Shown: positions 42,417 through 51,956, counted from the first letter of the stretch. The stretch: 64,000 nt of DNA from an uncultured Christensenellaceae bacterium (GCA_910587455.1 CAJULK010000001.1:141603-205602), one strand, 5' to 3'. The notes: generated by a model from the letters alone, not told the origin. Numbers and translations are program-made.

Positions 42417-44282
42417 CTAAAACAGCCGCATGTCGAGTTCCGCGTCGAAAACGCGCATTTTATCAAAGTCGAACGATATAAACGCTTCGCCCGTCGGCAC
42501 TTCCGTTCGAACGGGCAGAACAAAGGTCTTGTCGCCCAGCCGCACCGACGCGAATTTTTTTCCGTAATCGAGTATCTCCGCAACCTCGACTGGCACGCCG
42601 TCGGTAACGAACGTCACCGCGTCCGCGTCGATCTCGAATCTCAATGCTTTTTTGAATATAGACCGTCCGCAAGCATACATCTTTTTGTCGAACTCGAACG
42701 GCGTTTCCATCTTGACCGAATGCGCGTCTATAAACCGCTTTTTTTCTTTGCCGACTTTTTCTATAATATACTTGCCGTCGATGCGCACGACGTCCGCCAA
42801 CGCTTCCGCCGCGACGCCGCCGTCGTTCGAGAACGCGATCCTGTCGAACAAAAGCTGCGCGCTTACCTTGTCGCCAACGCTGCGAACCGCACCGTCCCTG
42901 ACGAAAACGCGCGTATCGCCCATGCGCACACGGTAAACATAGGTAGACTTGCCGAGATCGTCCGCACTCTCTATTACACCGGCGAATCCGCCGCCGTCCG
43001 CTATGCGTACCGAATCGGGCGCGACCGTTGCCCGATATTTTCCGTCGGGAAGCAATCCGACGAGCGCGGGCGGTAGCGGCGCGGTCCCGCCGAGCATTTT
43101 TATTTTGCCGTTCTTGACTTCGCAGTCCGCCGTGACCGTAGGAACGCGATGTTTGACCGTGATCTCCGTTTGCGCGTCGAATATGTGGATTTTGGCGGTA
43201 TTGACCGAAAAACACGCTTCGTCACCCGCCTTTATACCGACGTTTTCGACCGTTACCGAACAGAACGCCGTTTCGCTGTCCTCTTTGAATACCGCGTCGT
43301 CCGCAGTATCCGCATGAATGATCGTTTGCGTGCCCAGCTCCTCTACAATAGACACATTTGCCTTTATACATGCGTCCGCCGAATCGCCGCCAGTCGGTTT
43401 GATGTCGTCGGGGCGTATGCCGAGAAAAACGTCTTTACAGCCGTCTGTATACGCGTCGTCTATATTGTACGTATGCTCGGGCGGAATGACCAGAGTAAAG
43501 CCGTCGGCGGCGGCCGTCACGCCGCCGTCCTCACCGCGGGTAAGCCGCGCACGGAAAAAGTTCATTTGCGGCGTGCCTATAAAGCCGGCTACGAACTTGT
43601 TTTCGGGATATCTGAAAAGGTTTTGCGGCGTGTCTATCTGCTGAACGAATCCGCCTTTCATGACGACTATCCGATCGCCCATAGTCATCGCTTCCACCTG
43701 ATCGTGAGTGACGTATATAAAAGTCGTTTGCAAGCTCTTGTGAAGCCGCGTTATCTCCGTGCGCATTTTTGCGCGCAGCTTGGCGTCGAGATTGCTCAGC
43801 GGCTCGTCAAAGAGAAACACGTTCGGCTCGCGGACTATCGCCCGACCGAGCGCGACGCGCTGCCGCTGTCCGCCCGAAAGCGCTTTGGGCTTGCGGTTGA
43901 GATACTCGGTAATGCCCAGCGTTTCGGCAGCCGCGCGCACTTTTTTATCTATCTCGTCCTTGGGCACTTTGTGCATGCGCAGTCCGAACGCGATATTGTT
44001 GTAAACGGTCATGTTCGGGAACAGCGCGTAATTTTGAAACACCATGGAAATATTGCGGTTTTTGGGCTCGACGTGGTTGCAAAGCATGTCGCCTATCCAC
44101 AGCTCGCCCGCAGATATCTCTTCAAGCCCTGCGACCATGCGCAGCGTAGTCGATTTTCCGCAGCCCGACGGCCCTACAAACACGATAAACTCTTTATCCT
44201 CGATCTCGAGGTTGAAGTCGCTCACCGCTTTGACTTTGCCGTCGTAAACTTTATAGATATGTCGTAAAGATACCTTAGCCAT
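42417..44282 (-). CDS. Sugar ABC transporter ATPase with long C-terminal extension (MsmX/UgpC type)
   Basis: Powers the permease pair encoded downstream. Residues 1-370 are a normal MsmX/UgpC ATPase: Walker A GPSGCGKST (37-45), signature LSGGQRQRVALGRA, Walker B FLFDEPLSNLDAK, H-loop YVTHDQ, then TOBE-type regulatory domain. Family members usually stop near residue 370; this one has 621. The extra 250 residues are beta-rich and include two more stretches like the regulatory domain (YRATVAPDSVRIADGG, GEAFISFDFDKMRVFD). They may sense sugar or bind a regulator such as an EIIA. Confidence 0.9.
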   Translation of the reverse strand: MAKVSLRHIYKVYDGKVKAVSDFNLEIEDKEFIVFVGPSGCGKSTTLRMVAGLEEISAGELWIGDMLCNHVEPKNRNISMVFQNYALFPNMTVYNNIAFGLRMHKVPKDEIDKKVRAAAETLGITEYLNRKPKALSGGQRQRVALGRAIVREPNVFLFDEPLSNLDAKLRAKMRTEITRLHKSLQTTFIYVTHDQVEAMTMGDRIVVMKGGFVQQIDTPQNLFRYPENKFVAGFIGTPQMNFFRARLTRGEDGGVTAAADGFTLVIPPEHTYNIDDAYTDGCKDVFLGIRPDDIKPTGGDSADACIKANVSIVEELGTQTIIHADTADDAVFKEDSETAFCSVTVENVGIKAGDEACFSVNTAKIHIFDAQTEITVKHRVPTVTADCEVKNGKIKMLGGTAPLPPALVGLLPDGKYRATVAPDSVRIADGGGFAGVIESADDLGKSTYVYRVRMGDTRVFVRDGAVRSVGDKVSAQLLFDRIAFSNDGGVAAEALADVVRIDGKYIIEKVGKEKKRFIDAHSVKMETPFEFDKKMYACGRSIFKKALRFEIDADAVTFVTDGVPVEVAEILDYGKKFASVRLGDKTFVLPVRTEVPTGEAFISFDFDKMRVFDAELDMRLF

Positions 44283-44351
44283 TAACGGTAATCTCCTTTC
44301 GTAACGATTGTTTTAGCCGCCGTACCGCGGCAATACGCTCCGTCTCGAGCT

Positions 44352-45233
44352 TTATCCCTTTACTGCGCCCGCCATCGTTCCGCCGATGATATACTTTTGC
44401 AAGACGAAAAACACTATTATCATTGGCGCCGAAACTATGACCGCGCCCGCAAGCTGCACGGTAAGATCGTAGTCCGCACCCATAAGCTCGGCAAGCGAGG
44501 TGGAAAGCGTGCGGAGATCGGGATCGGAATTAACTATATACGGCCACAGATAGTTGCTGTAATTCCACATAAACGTCGTGATCCCGAGTACTATCAGCAT
44601 GGGCTTTACGAGCGGCAGCACGATGCGGAAGTATATGCGGAACACGCCTGCGCCCTCTATCTTTGCCGCCTCCTCTATCTCTTTATCCACGCCTATGAAT
44701 TGCTGACGCAATAAGAATATATTGTAAATACTCATGAGAAACGGCAGTATAAGCGCAGGTATGCTGTCGGTAAGACCCAAAAAGTCGCAGATCAGATAAT
44801 TCGGCACGAGCATGACCGTTCCCGGCACCATCATCGACAGCAGAGAAACCTTGAATATCCCGTTGCGCCCGAAAAACTTCAGACGGGCAAAAGCATACGC
44901 AGCGAGCGAGTTCAAAAACAGATTGGCCACGGTGTTTACCACGCAGACGATCATCGTATTGAGAAACACTCTGCCGAGATCGAGCGCCGCAAACGCTTCC
45001 GCGTAGTTTTCGAAGTGAAAGGACAGCCTGCCGTTTTCGTCAATGGGCAGCAATGTGAATCCCGTGCTGTTATAAGCCGTTTCGGTGCGCAAAGACGTGA
45101 CTATCATCCACAGATACGGCACGATAAACGCAAGGCACAGCGCCGCAAGCACGACGTACACCACAGTCTTTTTTGTGACCGATACGCCGTTGAAGCGTTT
45201 GGGAAAGCGAAGTTTTTCAGCCGTTTTTTTCAT
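44352..45233 (-). CDS. Sugar ABC transporter permease, MalG type
   Basis: 293 residues, six hydrophobic segments, with the EAA loop EIEEAAKIEGAGVFRIYF near residue 187 that contacts the ATPase. It overlaps the other permease by 17 nt. Fits the CUT1 family for oligosaccharides. Confidence 0.95.
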   Translation of the reverse strand: MKKTAEKLRFPKRFNGVSVTKKTVVYVVLAALCLAFIVPYLWMIVTSLRTETAYNSTGFTLLPIDENGRLSFHFENYAEAFAALDLGRVFLNTMIVCVVNTVANLFLNSLAAYAFARLKFFGRNGIFKVSLLSMMVPGTVMLVPNYLICDFLGLTDSIPALILPFLMSIYNIFLLRQQFIGVDKEIEEAAKIEGAGVFRIYFRIVLPLVKPMLIVLGITTFMWNYSNYLWPYIVNSDPDLRTLSTSLAELMGADYDLTVQLAGAVIVSAPMIIVFFVLQKYIIGGTMAGAVKG

Positions 45234-46170
45234 GCGCTTGCTTTCTCCCGAAAATTTTCTTTAACAGTCCTTTGCCCTCTTTCTTGGGATCGGAACCGCG
45301 CTGCACGCGGAACTGAATGAGTGTGATCACAAGAATGATCGCAAACAGGAAGTACGACATCGCCGAAGCCGTTGCGTAATCGCACGTGCGACGCATCATG
45401 TAATACAGTCCGTAAACGTAGGTATATACGCTCTGCACTGTCGTCGTATCGCCATATATGACGAGCATCTGCTCGCCGACCTGAAACCCGCCGATCATGC
45501 CCGTTACGAGAAAGAAGAATACGGTGGGCATGACGTTGGGCACGGTTATATAAAAGAACTTGGAAATGGCGCCCGCACCGTCCATTTCCGCCGCTTCGTA
45601 CAGCGCGGGGTCTATGTTCTTCATTGCGCTAAGCATTATAAGCACGTTGTAGCCGAGCCCGCCCCACACGCTCATAAGCGCAATTACGAGAAGCGCCGTA
45701 CTCTCGTTGTTAAGAAAATCGACGTTGGTCGAAAACATTTGGTTTATGAGTCCGTCGGGCGCGAGCATCTGTTTCCACATTACCATTATAGCTACGCCGA
45801 CAGTCACCGACGGAATGTAAAATACCGTTTTGAAAAACTTTTCGCCTTTTATCTTCGAATTGAGAAGCGACGAAACGATGAGAGTGAGAACAATGTTGAT
45901 CGGCACGGTGATAACGATGTACAGGAACGTCGTTTTGAGCGACGACCAAAACATCGGATATTTGACCGAGTTCGTAAACAGGTCTATATAATTATCGAAG
46001 CCGACGAACGTATAGTCGTAAAGATGTTCGAGCGAATAATTGGTAAAGCTCATTACGAGCGCGATTATCATCGGCGCGAGCTGGAACACGACAAAATACA
46101 GCAGAAGCGGCGCAATAAACGCATAGCCTACCGCATTGCTCTTTATCTTGGCTTTCGTCTGTGCCTTCAT
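45217..46170 (-). CDS. Sugar ABC transporter permease, MalF type
   Basis: 317 residues with six hydrophobic segments and the EAA loop YEAAEMDGAGAISKFFYI. GGTGAACG before the ATG. It starts 8 nt after the substrate-binding protein gene and overlaps the MalG-type permease gene. Confidence 0.95.
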   Translation of the reverse strand: MKAQTKAKIKSNAVGYAFIAPLLLYFVVFQLAPMIIALVMSFTNYSLEHLYDYTFVGFDNYIDLFTNSVKYPMFWSSLKTTFLYIVITVPINIVLTLIVSSLLNSKIKGEKFFKTVFYIPSVTVGVAIMVMWKQMLAPDGLINQMFSTNVDFLNNESTALLVIALMSVWGGLGYNVLIMLSAMKNIDPALYEAAEMDGAGAISKFFYITVPNVMPTVFFFLVTGMIGGFQVGEQMLVIYGDTTTVQSVYTYVYGLYYMMRRTCDYATASAMSYFLFAIILVITLIQFRVQRGSDPKKEGKGLLKKIFGRKQAHEKNG

Positions 46171-46178
46171 CGTTCACC

Positions 46179-47522
46179 TTATTTCAAATACTGTCCCGCA
46201 AACGCGCGTATGTCCGAAAGCGCTTTTTCGAACGTCGATTCGCCGTCGATATATTTGTTGAGCCCGCTCGGGATGCCGTTGTCGTTGACCTGTATCCACC
46301 CCGAAACAACGGGACGCACCTGCGCGTTTTCGAGCGAGTCTTTGATCACGCCGTACATCTTGTACACAGACGAAGCGGGATCGCCCGAGAACGTTTCCAC
46401 CTTGGCATACTTGTCTATCGCCGAAAAGTTGTTTGTGCACGCTTGGAACATATCGGCGCAATCTTCGGATACGAGATACTTCATAAATTCGAGCGCGCTG
46501 TCTTTCTTTTCCGATTTATTGGCGATGACGAGATTCTCGCCGCCTATATTGGACTTCGACCCGATATCGGCAGTCTTTCCCGGAACGGGTATGGCGCCGA
46601 ACGTGGTATACGAAACGTTGAGGTCTTTGATAGCCGAACTGTCGGCAAGGTTGAAAAGCACCTTGCCTGCAGGCGACGACGTAGTGCCCTTGAATCCCGT
46701 GGAAGAATTGTATATCTCTTTGGGCGAATTGTCGTACAAATACTTGATCATCTCGAACGCGCTCTCGGTCGCTTCCTCGTCGGGGAACACCGTCTTTGTG
46801 GCGGGATCGTACATCGTCCCGCCCGCCGCGGCAACAAAGCACTGCGAGTACCAACCCATATATCCGCCGCTGCTCATTCCGCCGAAAAGCGCATAATCGG
46901 TCCCCAATCCGCTCACTCTGCCAGCAAACGCTTTGAGATCGTCCCAAGTCTTTACCGCTTCCACCGCGGCAACCGCCTCGGCGTCGGTATTCAGCCCGAG
47001 CGCCGCTTTTACCGTAGCGGTATTGTAGTAAAACACCGACGTGTTCATGGTGAGCGGCACGGCGTAGCAAGAACCGTTGTACACCGTCGTCTGCCACGCG
47101 CTGTCGTTGAACGCGTTGCGGTCGAACTTAAATCCGTCGCCGTCGGAAACGGTTTCCGTTTCGCCGCTTCCGTCGGTTATGTAGCCGTCGAGATTATACA
47201 AAAGCCCGGAGCTTGCATACTGCGCCAAAAGCGGCTGATCGAGATAGAGTATATCTATATCCTTTTTGCGTCCGCCGATCTTTGTGGATATCGTCGCATT
47301 GTAATTGTCTTTGGAAACGGGCACGTGCTTGACCTTTATCCCCGTTTGCTCGGTAAAATCGGCGATCTTTTCTTCGAGCTGCGCGTTCAGCTTGCTCGTC
47401 ATGGAATAATGGTAAAACGTTACGGTATTGTCTCCGTCGCCGCTTCCGCACGCGGTCATCGACCCTATCACCGCACAGCCGAGAACGACAGCCACACCCG
47501 CGCGCAATAACGATTTCTTCAT
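46179..47522 (-). CDS. Sugar ABC transporter substrate-binding lipoprotein
   Basis: 447 residues, start at MKKSLLRAG with GGTGAG upstream. Lipobox MTAC (Cys25). The body is a family 1 solute-binding protein: VTFYHYSM, LVIANKSEKKDSALEFMKYLV and a typical Tyr/Trp-rich ligand cleft. Captures the glycan for the two permeases. First gene of the operon, under the LacI-type operator and a perfect promoter. Confidence 0.95.
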   Translation of the reverse strand: MKKSLLRAGVAVVLGCAVIGSMTACGSGDGDNTVTFYHYSMTSKLNAQLEEKIADFTEQTGIKVKHVPVSKDNYNATISTKIGGRKKDIDILYLDQPLLAQYASSGLLYNLDGYITDGSGETETVSDGDGFKFDRNAFNDSAWQTTVYNGSCYAVPLTMNTSVFYYNTATVKAALGLNTDAEAVAAVEAVKTWDDLKAFAGRVSGLGTDYALFGGMSSGGYMGWYSQCFVAAAGGTMYDPATKTVFPDEEATESAFEMIKYLYDNSPKEIYNSSTGFKGTTSSPAGKVLFNLADSSAIKDLNVSYTTFGAIPVPGKTADIGSKSNIGGENLVIANKSEKKDSALEFMKYLVSEDCADMFQACTNNFSAIDKYAKVETFSGDPASSVYKMYGVIKDSLENAQVRPVVSGWIQVNDNGIPSGLNKYIDGESTFEKALSDIRAFAGQYLK

Positions 47523-47579
47523 TTTCTCACCTCTTGATTTATTTTGCCGACACAAACCGAAATAATACTTCGGTTGTGA

Positions 47580-47595
47580 ATGTTAGCGCTAACAT
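47580..47595. promoter_or_regulatory. LacI-family operator of the GH30/ABC operon
   Basis: ATGTTAGCGCTAACAT, a perfect 16-bp palindrome with the central CG typical of LacI/CcpA-type sites. It abuts the -10 element and covers the start site, so binding would block transcription. Confidence 0.9.
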
Positions 47596-47596
47596 A

Positions 47597-47625
47597 ATTA
47601 TAGCACCGTCATTTTACGCTGTCAA
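47597..47625 (-). promoter_or_regulatory. Promoter of the GH30/ABC operon
   Basis: Minus-strand TTGACA (47620-47625), 17-nt spacer, TATAAT (47597-47602). Confidence 0.88.
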
Positions 47626-47668
47626 TAGTTTTTGAAAAATTGTATGAAAAATTTTTAACGCAAAAAAA

Positions 47669-47696
47669 TGCGTTCCGAAAAGCGTAACGGAACGCA
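47669..47696 (-). terminator. Terminator of the lacI-family gene
   Basis: TGCGTTCCG (47669-47677) pairs with CGGAACGCA (47688-47696); the minus strand continues in seven T. It lies about 118 nt past the stop codon; between them is a run of ten C (47742-47751). Confidence 0.8.
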
Positions 47697-47813
47697 ATAA
47701 AACAAAATAAAGACAAAGCGGAAAAAGTGCCGCTAAAAGTACCCCCCCCCCGAGGTTTACGCGCATATCTGCCGCAACGGAATATATTTGCGCGTCGGAG
47801 ACGAAAATATGCG

Positions 47814-48764
47814 TCATGCCGATTCGCCTATCATGAGATGAGGCGCGACGTATATGCCCTTTTCGGGGATCTTGCCGTTTATCATACCTATTACCGTATC
47901 GGCGAGTTTGACGCCCATATCGTAGAGCGGCTGCTTGACCGTAGTGAGTTTGGGGAACACCGTGTTTTCGAAACCGAAGCCGTCGAAACCGCTGACCGCG
48001 ATCTTTTCCGGGATAGCGATCTTTTTGCGCTGCAACGCATGCATACACCCTACCGCAATAAGATCGGTAGCGCACACTACGGCGGTGGGCGACGCGGTAT
48101 CCAAAAGCCGCTCGCAGGCGTTAAACCCCGCCGCTTCGCTGTTGTCGCTTATTATAATCATGTTGTCGGGGCAGGACAGCCCGTGATCTTCCAACGCGCG
48201 CAAAAAGCCCGCCTTGCGCTGCAACACGTAGTGTTCGTTGTAATCCATGCCGATGTATGCGATATTGCGGTGCCCTTTGCCTATTATGTATTCGGTAACG
48301 TCGTACACGCCCTTAAAGTTGTCTACATCCACCCAATTCGCAAACGCGTTGCTGTTGCCGTAGAGCACGGACGGCTTTTGCGCCGATATGCGCATAAATT
48401 CTTCTTCGTCGTCGATATTTAGTCCGACCGCGATCATTCCGTCGCAATTGTCGTCTACCGCCATGCGCCGACGCAAACTGAGGCTGTAACCGAGATAGCC
48501 GAGCCGCTCGCCTATCGCGCTGACGGTCTGCGCGACAAACGCTTCCGTACTGTCGAGTACGGACGGGATATAAAGACAGATATTAAACGCACAGCCTTTG
48601 GCAAGCGAGCGCGCGCCGCGGTTCTGGACATAACCGAGCTTATCTATCGCCGCCATGATTTTTTTGCGCGTATCTTCCCTGACCCTGTCCGGCTCGTTAA
48701 ACGCGCGCGACACGGTCATCACCGAAAATCCCGTTATTTTTGCAATGTCGTTTATAGTTGCCAT
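47814..48764 (-). CDS. LacI-family repressor of the GH30/ABC operon
   Basis: 316 residues: N-terminal HTH (TINDIAKITGFSVMTVSRAFN) and hinge helix (NRGARSLAKG), then a periplasmic-binding-protein-like sensor domain, expected to bind the imported sugar. It lies directly upstream of the operon in the same direction, and a LacI-type palindrome covers the operon promoter. A related but not identical palindrome at 48836 lies in front of its own promoter, so autoregulation is possible. Confidence 0.93.
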   Translation of the reverse strand: MATINDIAKITGFSVMTVSRAFNEPDRVREDTRKKIMAAIDKLGYVQNRGARSLAKGCAFNICLYIPSVLDSTEAFVAQTVSAIGERLGYLGYSLSLRRRMAVDDNCDGMIAVGLNIDDEEEFMRISAQKPSVLYGNSNAFANWVDVDNFKGVYDVTEYIIGKGHRNIAYIGMDYNEHYVLQRKAGFLRALEDHGLSCPDNMIIISDNSEAAGFNACERLLDTASPTAVVCATDLIAVGCMHALQRKKIAIPEKIAVSGFDGFGFENTVFPKLTTVKQPLYDMGVKLADTVIGMINGKIPEKGIYVAPHLMIGESA

Positions 48765-48791
48765 AATACAAAACCTTTGTAAGTTGATTAT

Positions 48792-48820
48792 ATTATAGCC
48801 TTACTGTCGCATTTTGTCAA
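48792..48820 (-). promoter_or_regulatory. Promoter of the lacI-family gene
   Basis: Minus-strand TTGACA (48815-48820), 17-nt spacer, TATAAT (48792-48797). Confidence 0.85.
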
Positions 48821-48835
48821 CACATCCCGTGAATT

Positions 48836-48845
48836 TTAACGTTAA
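48836..48845. promoter_or_regulatory. Candidate second LacI-family site
   Basis: TTAACGTTAA, palindromic, extended on the minus strand to TGTTAACGTTAAAA. Same outer half-site as the operon operator (TGTTA) but AACGTT at the centre. It lies 15 bp upstream of the -35 element. Confidence 0.5.
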
Positions 48846-48889
48846 CATTTACAACTCGCCGCAAGGCGATTCGGGCATGCGTCGCGTCT

Positions 48890-49969
48890 TTACGCGCCGA
48901 GCTGTTTTGCCGTGACCGTAAACGTTGTCGGCACCGTGTCGTACACCACGTATCTGCCGCTGACCGTGCCGCGGTAAACGGTGACTTCCGTTTTATCGCC
49001 GGGCTTGAGCGCCGCGATCGCGTCGTTGAAGCCGAGCACGGTCGTTATCTGCTTATTGCCTATGGATACGATACGGTCGTAGAGCTTGAACGTATTCTTT
49101 TCGACGTCTGACACCTTGTTCACGTAAATGACGTGATTGTACGTGTCGGACGCAACCTCTATCCCGAGCGAAACCCTGCCCGTAACGACGCCGTTTTGCA
49201 CAAGGTCGTTAAAAATATCGCGAGCGGTGTCGGCGGGGATGGCGAAGCAAATGCCTTCCACTTCTTCGTCGCTCGTTTTGGCATTCACGATGCCTACGAG
49301 CTCGCATTTCATATTGAACAGTCCGCCGCCGGAGTTGCCGGGGTTGATGGCGGTATCGGTTTGCAGCAGGGTCATTGTATAATCGCCCACAGAGATCGAG
49401 CGTTCGGTCGCCGAAAGTATGCCTTTAGTGACAGTGCCGCCCAGCGAACCGAGCGGATTGCCTATGGCTATAAGATCCTCGCCTATTCGCAGATCGGAGC
49501 TGTTGCCCCACACCGCGACGTTGAGCGTTTTTGTTTCCGCGATCTCGAGTACCGCTATATCGCCGCTCTTATCGGCGGCGATAAGCGACGCCGAATACGT
49601 AGTGCCCGACCTGAGCGTAACCGTTATGTTGGAAGCGCCTTCTATAACGTGGTTGTTGGTAATTATATAATACTTGCCGAACCCGTCGTCGTGCGCGACT
49701 ATGACGCCGCTGCCGGCACCCGACACAACGTATTGCATACCCCATTGCGTATTGACCGATTCGGTGCGTATCTCCACTACCGACTCCGCCACTTTCGCGA
49801 CCACGTCCGCCGTCGAACTTTGAACGGTCGAATCTGTCGATACGTACGACGTAAGCATTTTCGTCCCGCTCGAAGTAAAACCGACGCAGCCGCCGAAGCA
49901 CAGAGCTAAGAACACGGCAAGCACGATCGTAACGGAAAACAGCCCCGTTTTTTTCAATATCCTTTTCAC
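48890..49969 (-). CDS. HtrA/DegP-like serine protease
   Basis: 359 residues. N-terminal hydrophobic signal (10-28) ending in GGC, so membrane-anchored or a lipoprotein. Trypsin-fold catalytic triad His107 (TNNHV), Asp137 (SGDIAV), Ser213 (GNSGGG); one C-terminal PDZ domain (about 265-345). Degrades or refolds damaged envelope proteins. A GTG two codons upstream (49975) is possible, but GAGAGGT is spaced properly for the GTG at 49969. Confidence 0.92.
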   Translation of the reverse strand: MKRILKKTGLFSVTIVLAVFLALCFGGCVGFTSSGTKMLTSYVSTDSTVQSSTADVVAKVAESVVEIRTESVNTQWGMQYVVSGAGSGVIVAHDDGFGKYYIITNNHVIEGASNITVTLRSGTTYSASLIAADKSGDIAVLEIAETKTLNVAVWGNSSDLRIGEDLIAIGNPLGSLGGTVTKGILSATERSISVGDYTMTLLQTDTAINPGNSGGGLFNMKCELVGIVNAKTSDEEVEGICFAIPADTARDIFNDLVQNGVVTGRVSLGIEVASDTYNHVIYVNKVSDVEKNTFKLYDRIVSIGNKQITTVLGFNDAIAALKPGDKTEVTVYRGTVSGRYVVYDTVPTTFTVTAKQLGA

Positions 49970-50135
49970 GTTCACACCTCTCGATCTAACAACCGCGTAT
50001 ACCGCCGCTGTCGCGTTTCATTTATTATATTCCCATTCGTTGAATGTATTATGAGCCGAACGTGACAAAGTTTTCGAATTTACATGTAAATATAGCACTC
50101 TTTACATAACAATCGCCACAATTTTTCACATTGTT

Positions 50136-51956
50136 TCACGAAACAATGTACAGCTCGGAGAGTGCGCGCGTGTACGCAACGTATTTTTCCGCGTCCGAAA
50201 GCTCGCCGCACACATAAACGCGCTCGTACTCCATGCCCTTGCTCTGCGATACAGTACAGAGCGCCGAAGCCGGAACAGTCCCCTCGAGCCGCGCGCGGGT
50301 CTTTTCGTCGTCCGCCGAGTATATTACGGCTATGCGATCGTCGCCGGTGTTTTCGAGCGCACGCTTCAATTCGTCCGAACCGAGCTTTTGCACCTTACCG
50401 CCGTCCAATCCGAGCGGAGTAACCGTCATGCCCAAAAGACCGTTTACGTAGTCGGTTATCTCGCGTGCGTTACGGTAGTTTTCGTTGAGCCTGTAATGCT
50501 CGGTCTTCCACAGCCCGTCGAGCTTGGAAAAATCGCCGATGCCGCGATTCGGCTTGAGCTGTTGATTCTCGTCGCCGTACACGTTTACATTGGCGCGCGT
50601 GCACTCGGCGAGCAGTTTATACTCGTTGATATAATAGTCCTGACCTTCGTCGATGAACAGCGTCGAATCGAACGACGGCTTGCCGAGAACGTAACAGTAC
50701 GCCGTAAACAGAAGGTACAGCTTGCACTTGCTGTATGCCGCGCCGAGCTTTGGTATAAAAGCGAACCTGTCGAGATTGACGGAAACGGCGGGCGGCTTTG
50801 GCTTTACGAGATCGGGCGAACTGCCGTACAGCGACGTTTCCGTTTCGTACCGCTCGCGCGCCGCGCGGTATTCGGCGGTTTTTGCCGCATAGTTTTTCTT
50901 GACGGGCGCGAGCGCCGCTATGAGCTTCCTTTTAACGGCGTCGCCGTAGCACGCTTCCGCAACGGCGTCGGGCAAACCGTCGTCGCCGACGGGCACCGCC
51001 GCGGATAGGCTGCGCCTTTCGCTCGCTTTTATGCCGCGCAGCGAAAGAATAAGATTCTTGTAAAGCTCTGGCATGGTCAGCCGCGAAACGGCGTTGAGCA
51101 TGAGATCGTCGACAACGGGCTGAATGTGCTCGATATACATATGCGACGGCGCGATTATCGCCGCCTTGTCGAGATCGATCTTTTTATTGAACCCGAGATA
51201 TTCGAGCCGCTGCAAAAGTATCATGGTCTTGCCGCAGCCCGCACAGCCTTTTACTACGCAGTTTTCGGTCGCGGGACGCGTGATTATTGCGTTCTGATTG
51301 GTCTGAATAGTAGGAATAATGTCGGTGAGCCGTTTGTCGCCGCGCTTGACTTCGAGCATGTGCGCGAGAAATTTATCGTAAACGACCCCGCCCGTTTCCG
51401 CCGAATAGTCCTGAAACACCGCCATCAGTTTGCCGTCGCGTATATCGAACTTGCGCCTGAACACCACTTTGTATACATATCCGCCGTACTCTATCGTGCC
51501 GTTTTCGAACCTGTCGTATACGCGGTTGCCGAGCGGCGAGTTGTGCGAATAAACGATTATCCTGTTCTTGTAAAATATTACGTGCGCTCCGACGTATATA
51601 TCCGCTTCGTCGCCGAGAAAATCGTCACTGTCCGAAATTATGCGGGCCCGCGTCATGGACGGCGTATCCGAACGCACGATTGACGACGTCGGAACGAGCT
51701 TCATGCGCGCAAAATACGGAGTGCCGAGACTCGCTTCGAGTATTTCGGCGTCGCGGACCGCCGCGTCGTGACGAAATTTGTCGGTGCGGTACTCTTCCAC
51801 ATCGTTCTCGTCGTAAATATCGACTGTTCTGTACTCGAACCCGTCGCTTCGAAGCAGAACTATCTGTTCTCGCATCATTTCGAGCACGAGCCGAAGATGT
51901 TCCGCCTCTTCCGCTATCTCCGCGGCGTTGAAATTATCGCTTTCCGAAAAATCCAT
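50136..51956 (-). CDS. HelD-like UvrD/Rep-family helicase
   Basis: 606 residues, with superfamily 1 motifs: Walker A KGCAGCGKT, SAIIAPS-like AAIIAPSHMY, Walker B LFIDEGQDYY, ENYRNAREI and the late QSKGMEYERVYV. The helical N-terminus and the wide gap between motifs fit the HelD/UvrD-like group, of which HelD clears RNA polymerase from DNA. HelD itself is about 770 residues, so this is shorter, with a smaller N-terminal coiled part. The ATG lies 7 nt after a TATAAT, so the mRNA appears leaderless. The stop codon sits in a perfect 9-bp hairpin (50128-50149). Confidence 0.8.
   Translation of the reverse strand: MDFSESDNFNAAEIAEEAEHLRLVLEMMREQIVLLRSDGFEYRTVDIYDENDVEEYRTDKFRHDAAVRDAEILEASLGTPYFARMKLVPTSSIVRSDTPSMTRARIISDSDDFLGDEADIYVGAHVIFYKNRIIVYSHNSPLGNRVYDRFENGTIEYGGYVYKVVFRRKFDIRDGKLMAVFQDYSAETGGVVYDKFLAHMLEVKRGDKRLTDIIPTIQTNQNAIITRPATENCVVKGCAGCGKTMILLQRLEYLGFNKKIDLDKAAIIAPSHMYIEHIQPVVDDLMLNAVSRLTMPELYKNLILSLRGIKASERRSLSAAVPVGDDGLPDAVAEACYGDAVKRKLIAALAPVKKNYAAKTAEYRAARERYETETSLYGSSPDLVKPKPPAVSVNLDRFAFIPKLGAAYSKCKLYLLFTAYCYVLGKPSFDSTLFIDEGQDYYINEYKLLAECTRANVNVYGDENQQLKPNRGIGDFSKLDGLWKTEHYRLNENYRNAREITDYVNGLLGMTVTPLGLDGGKVQKLGSDELKRALENTGDDRIAVIYSADDEKTRARLEGTVPASALCTVSQSKGMEYERVYVCGELSDAEKYVAYTRALSELYIVS

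Noticed and set aside
47742..47751. Ten-C run considered as phase-variable promoter element
   Set aside because: It lies between the lacI-family stop and its terminator, not in a promoter spacer or reading frame.
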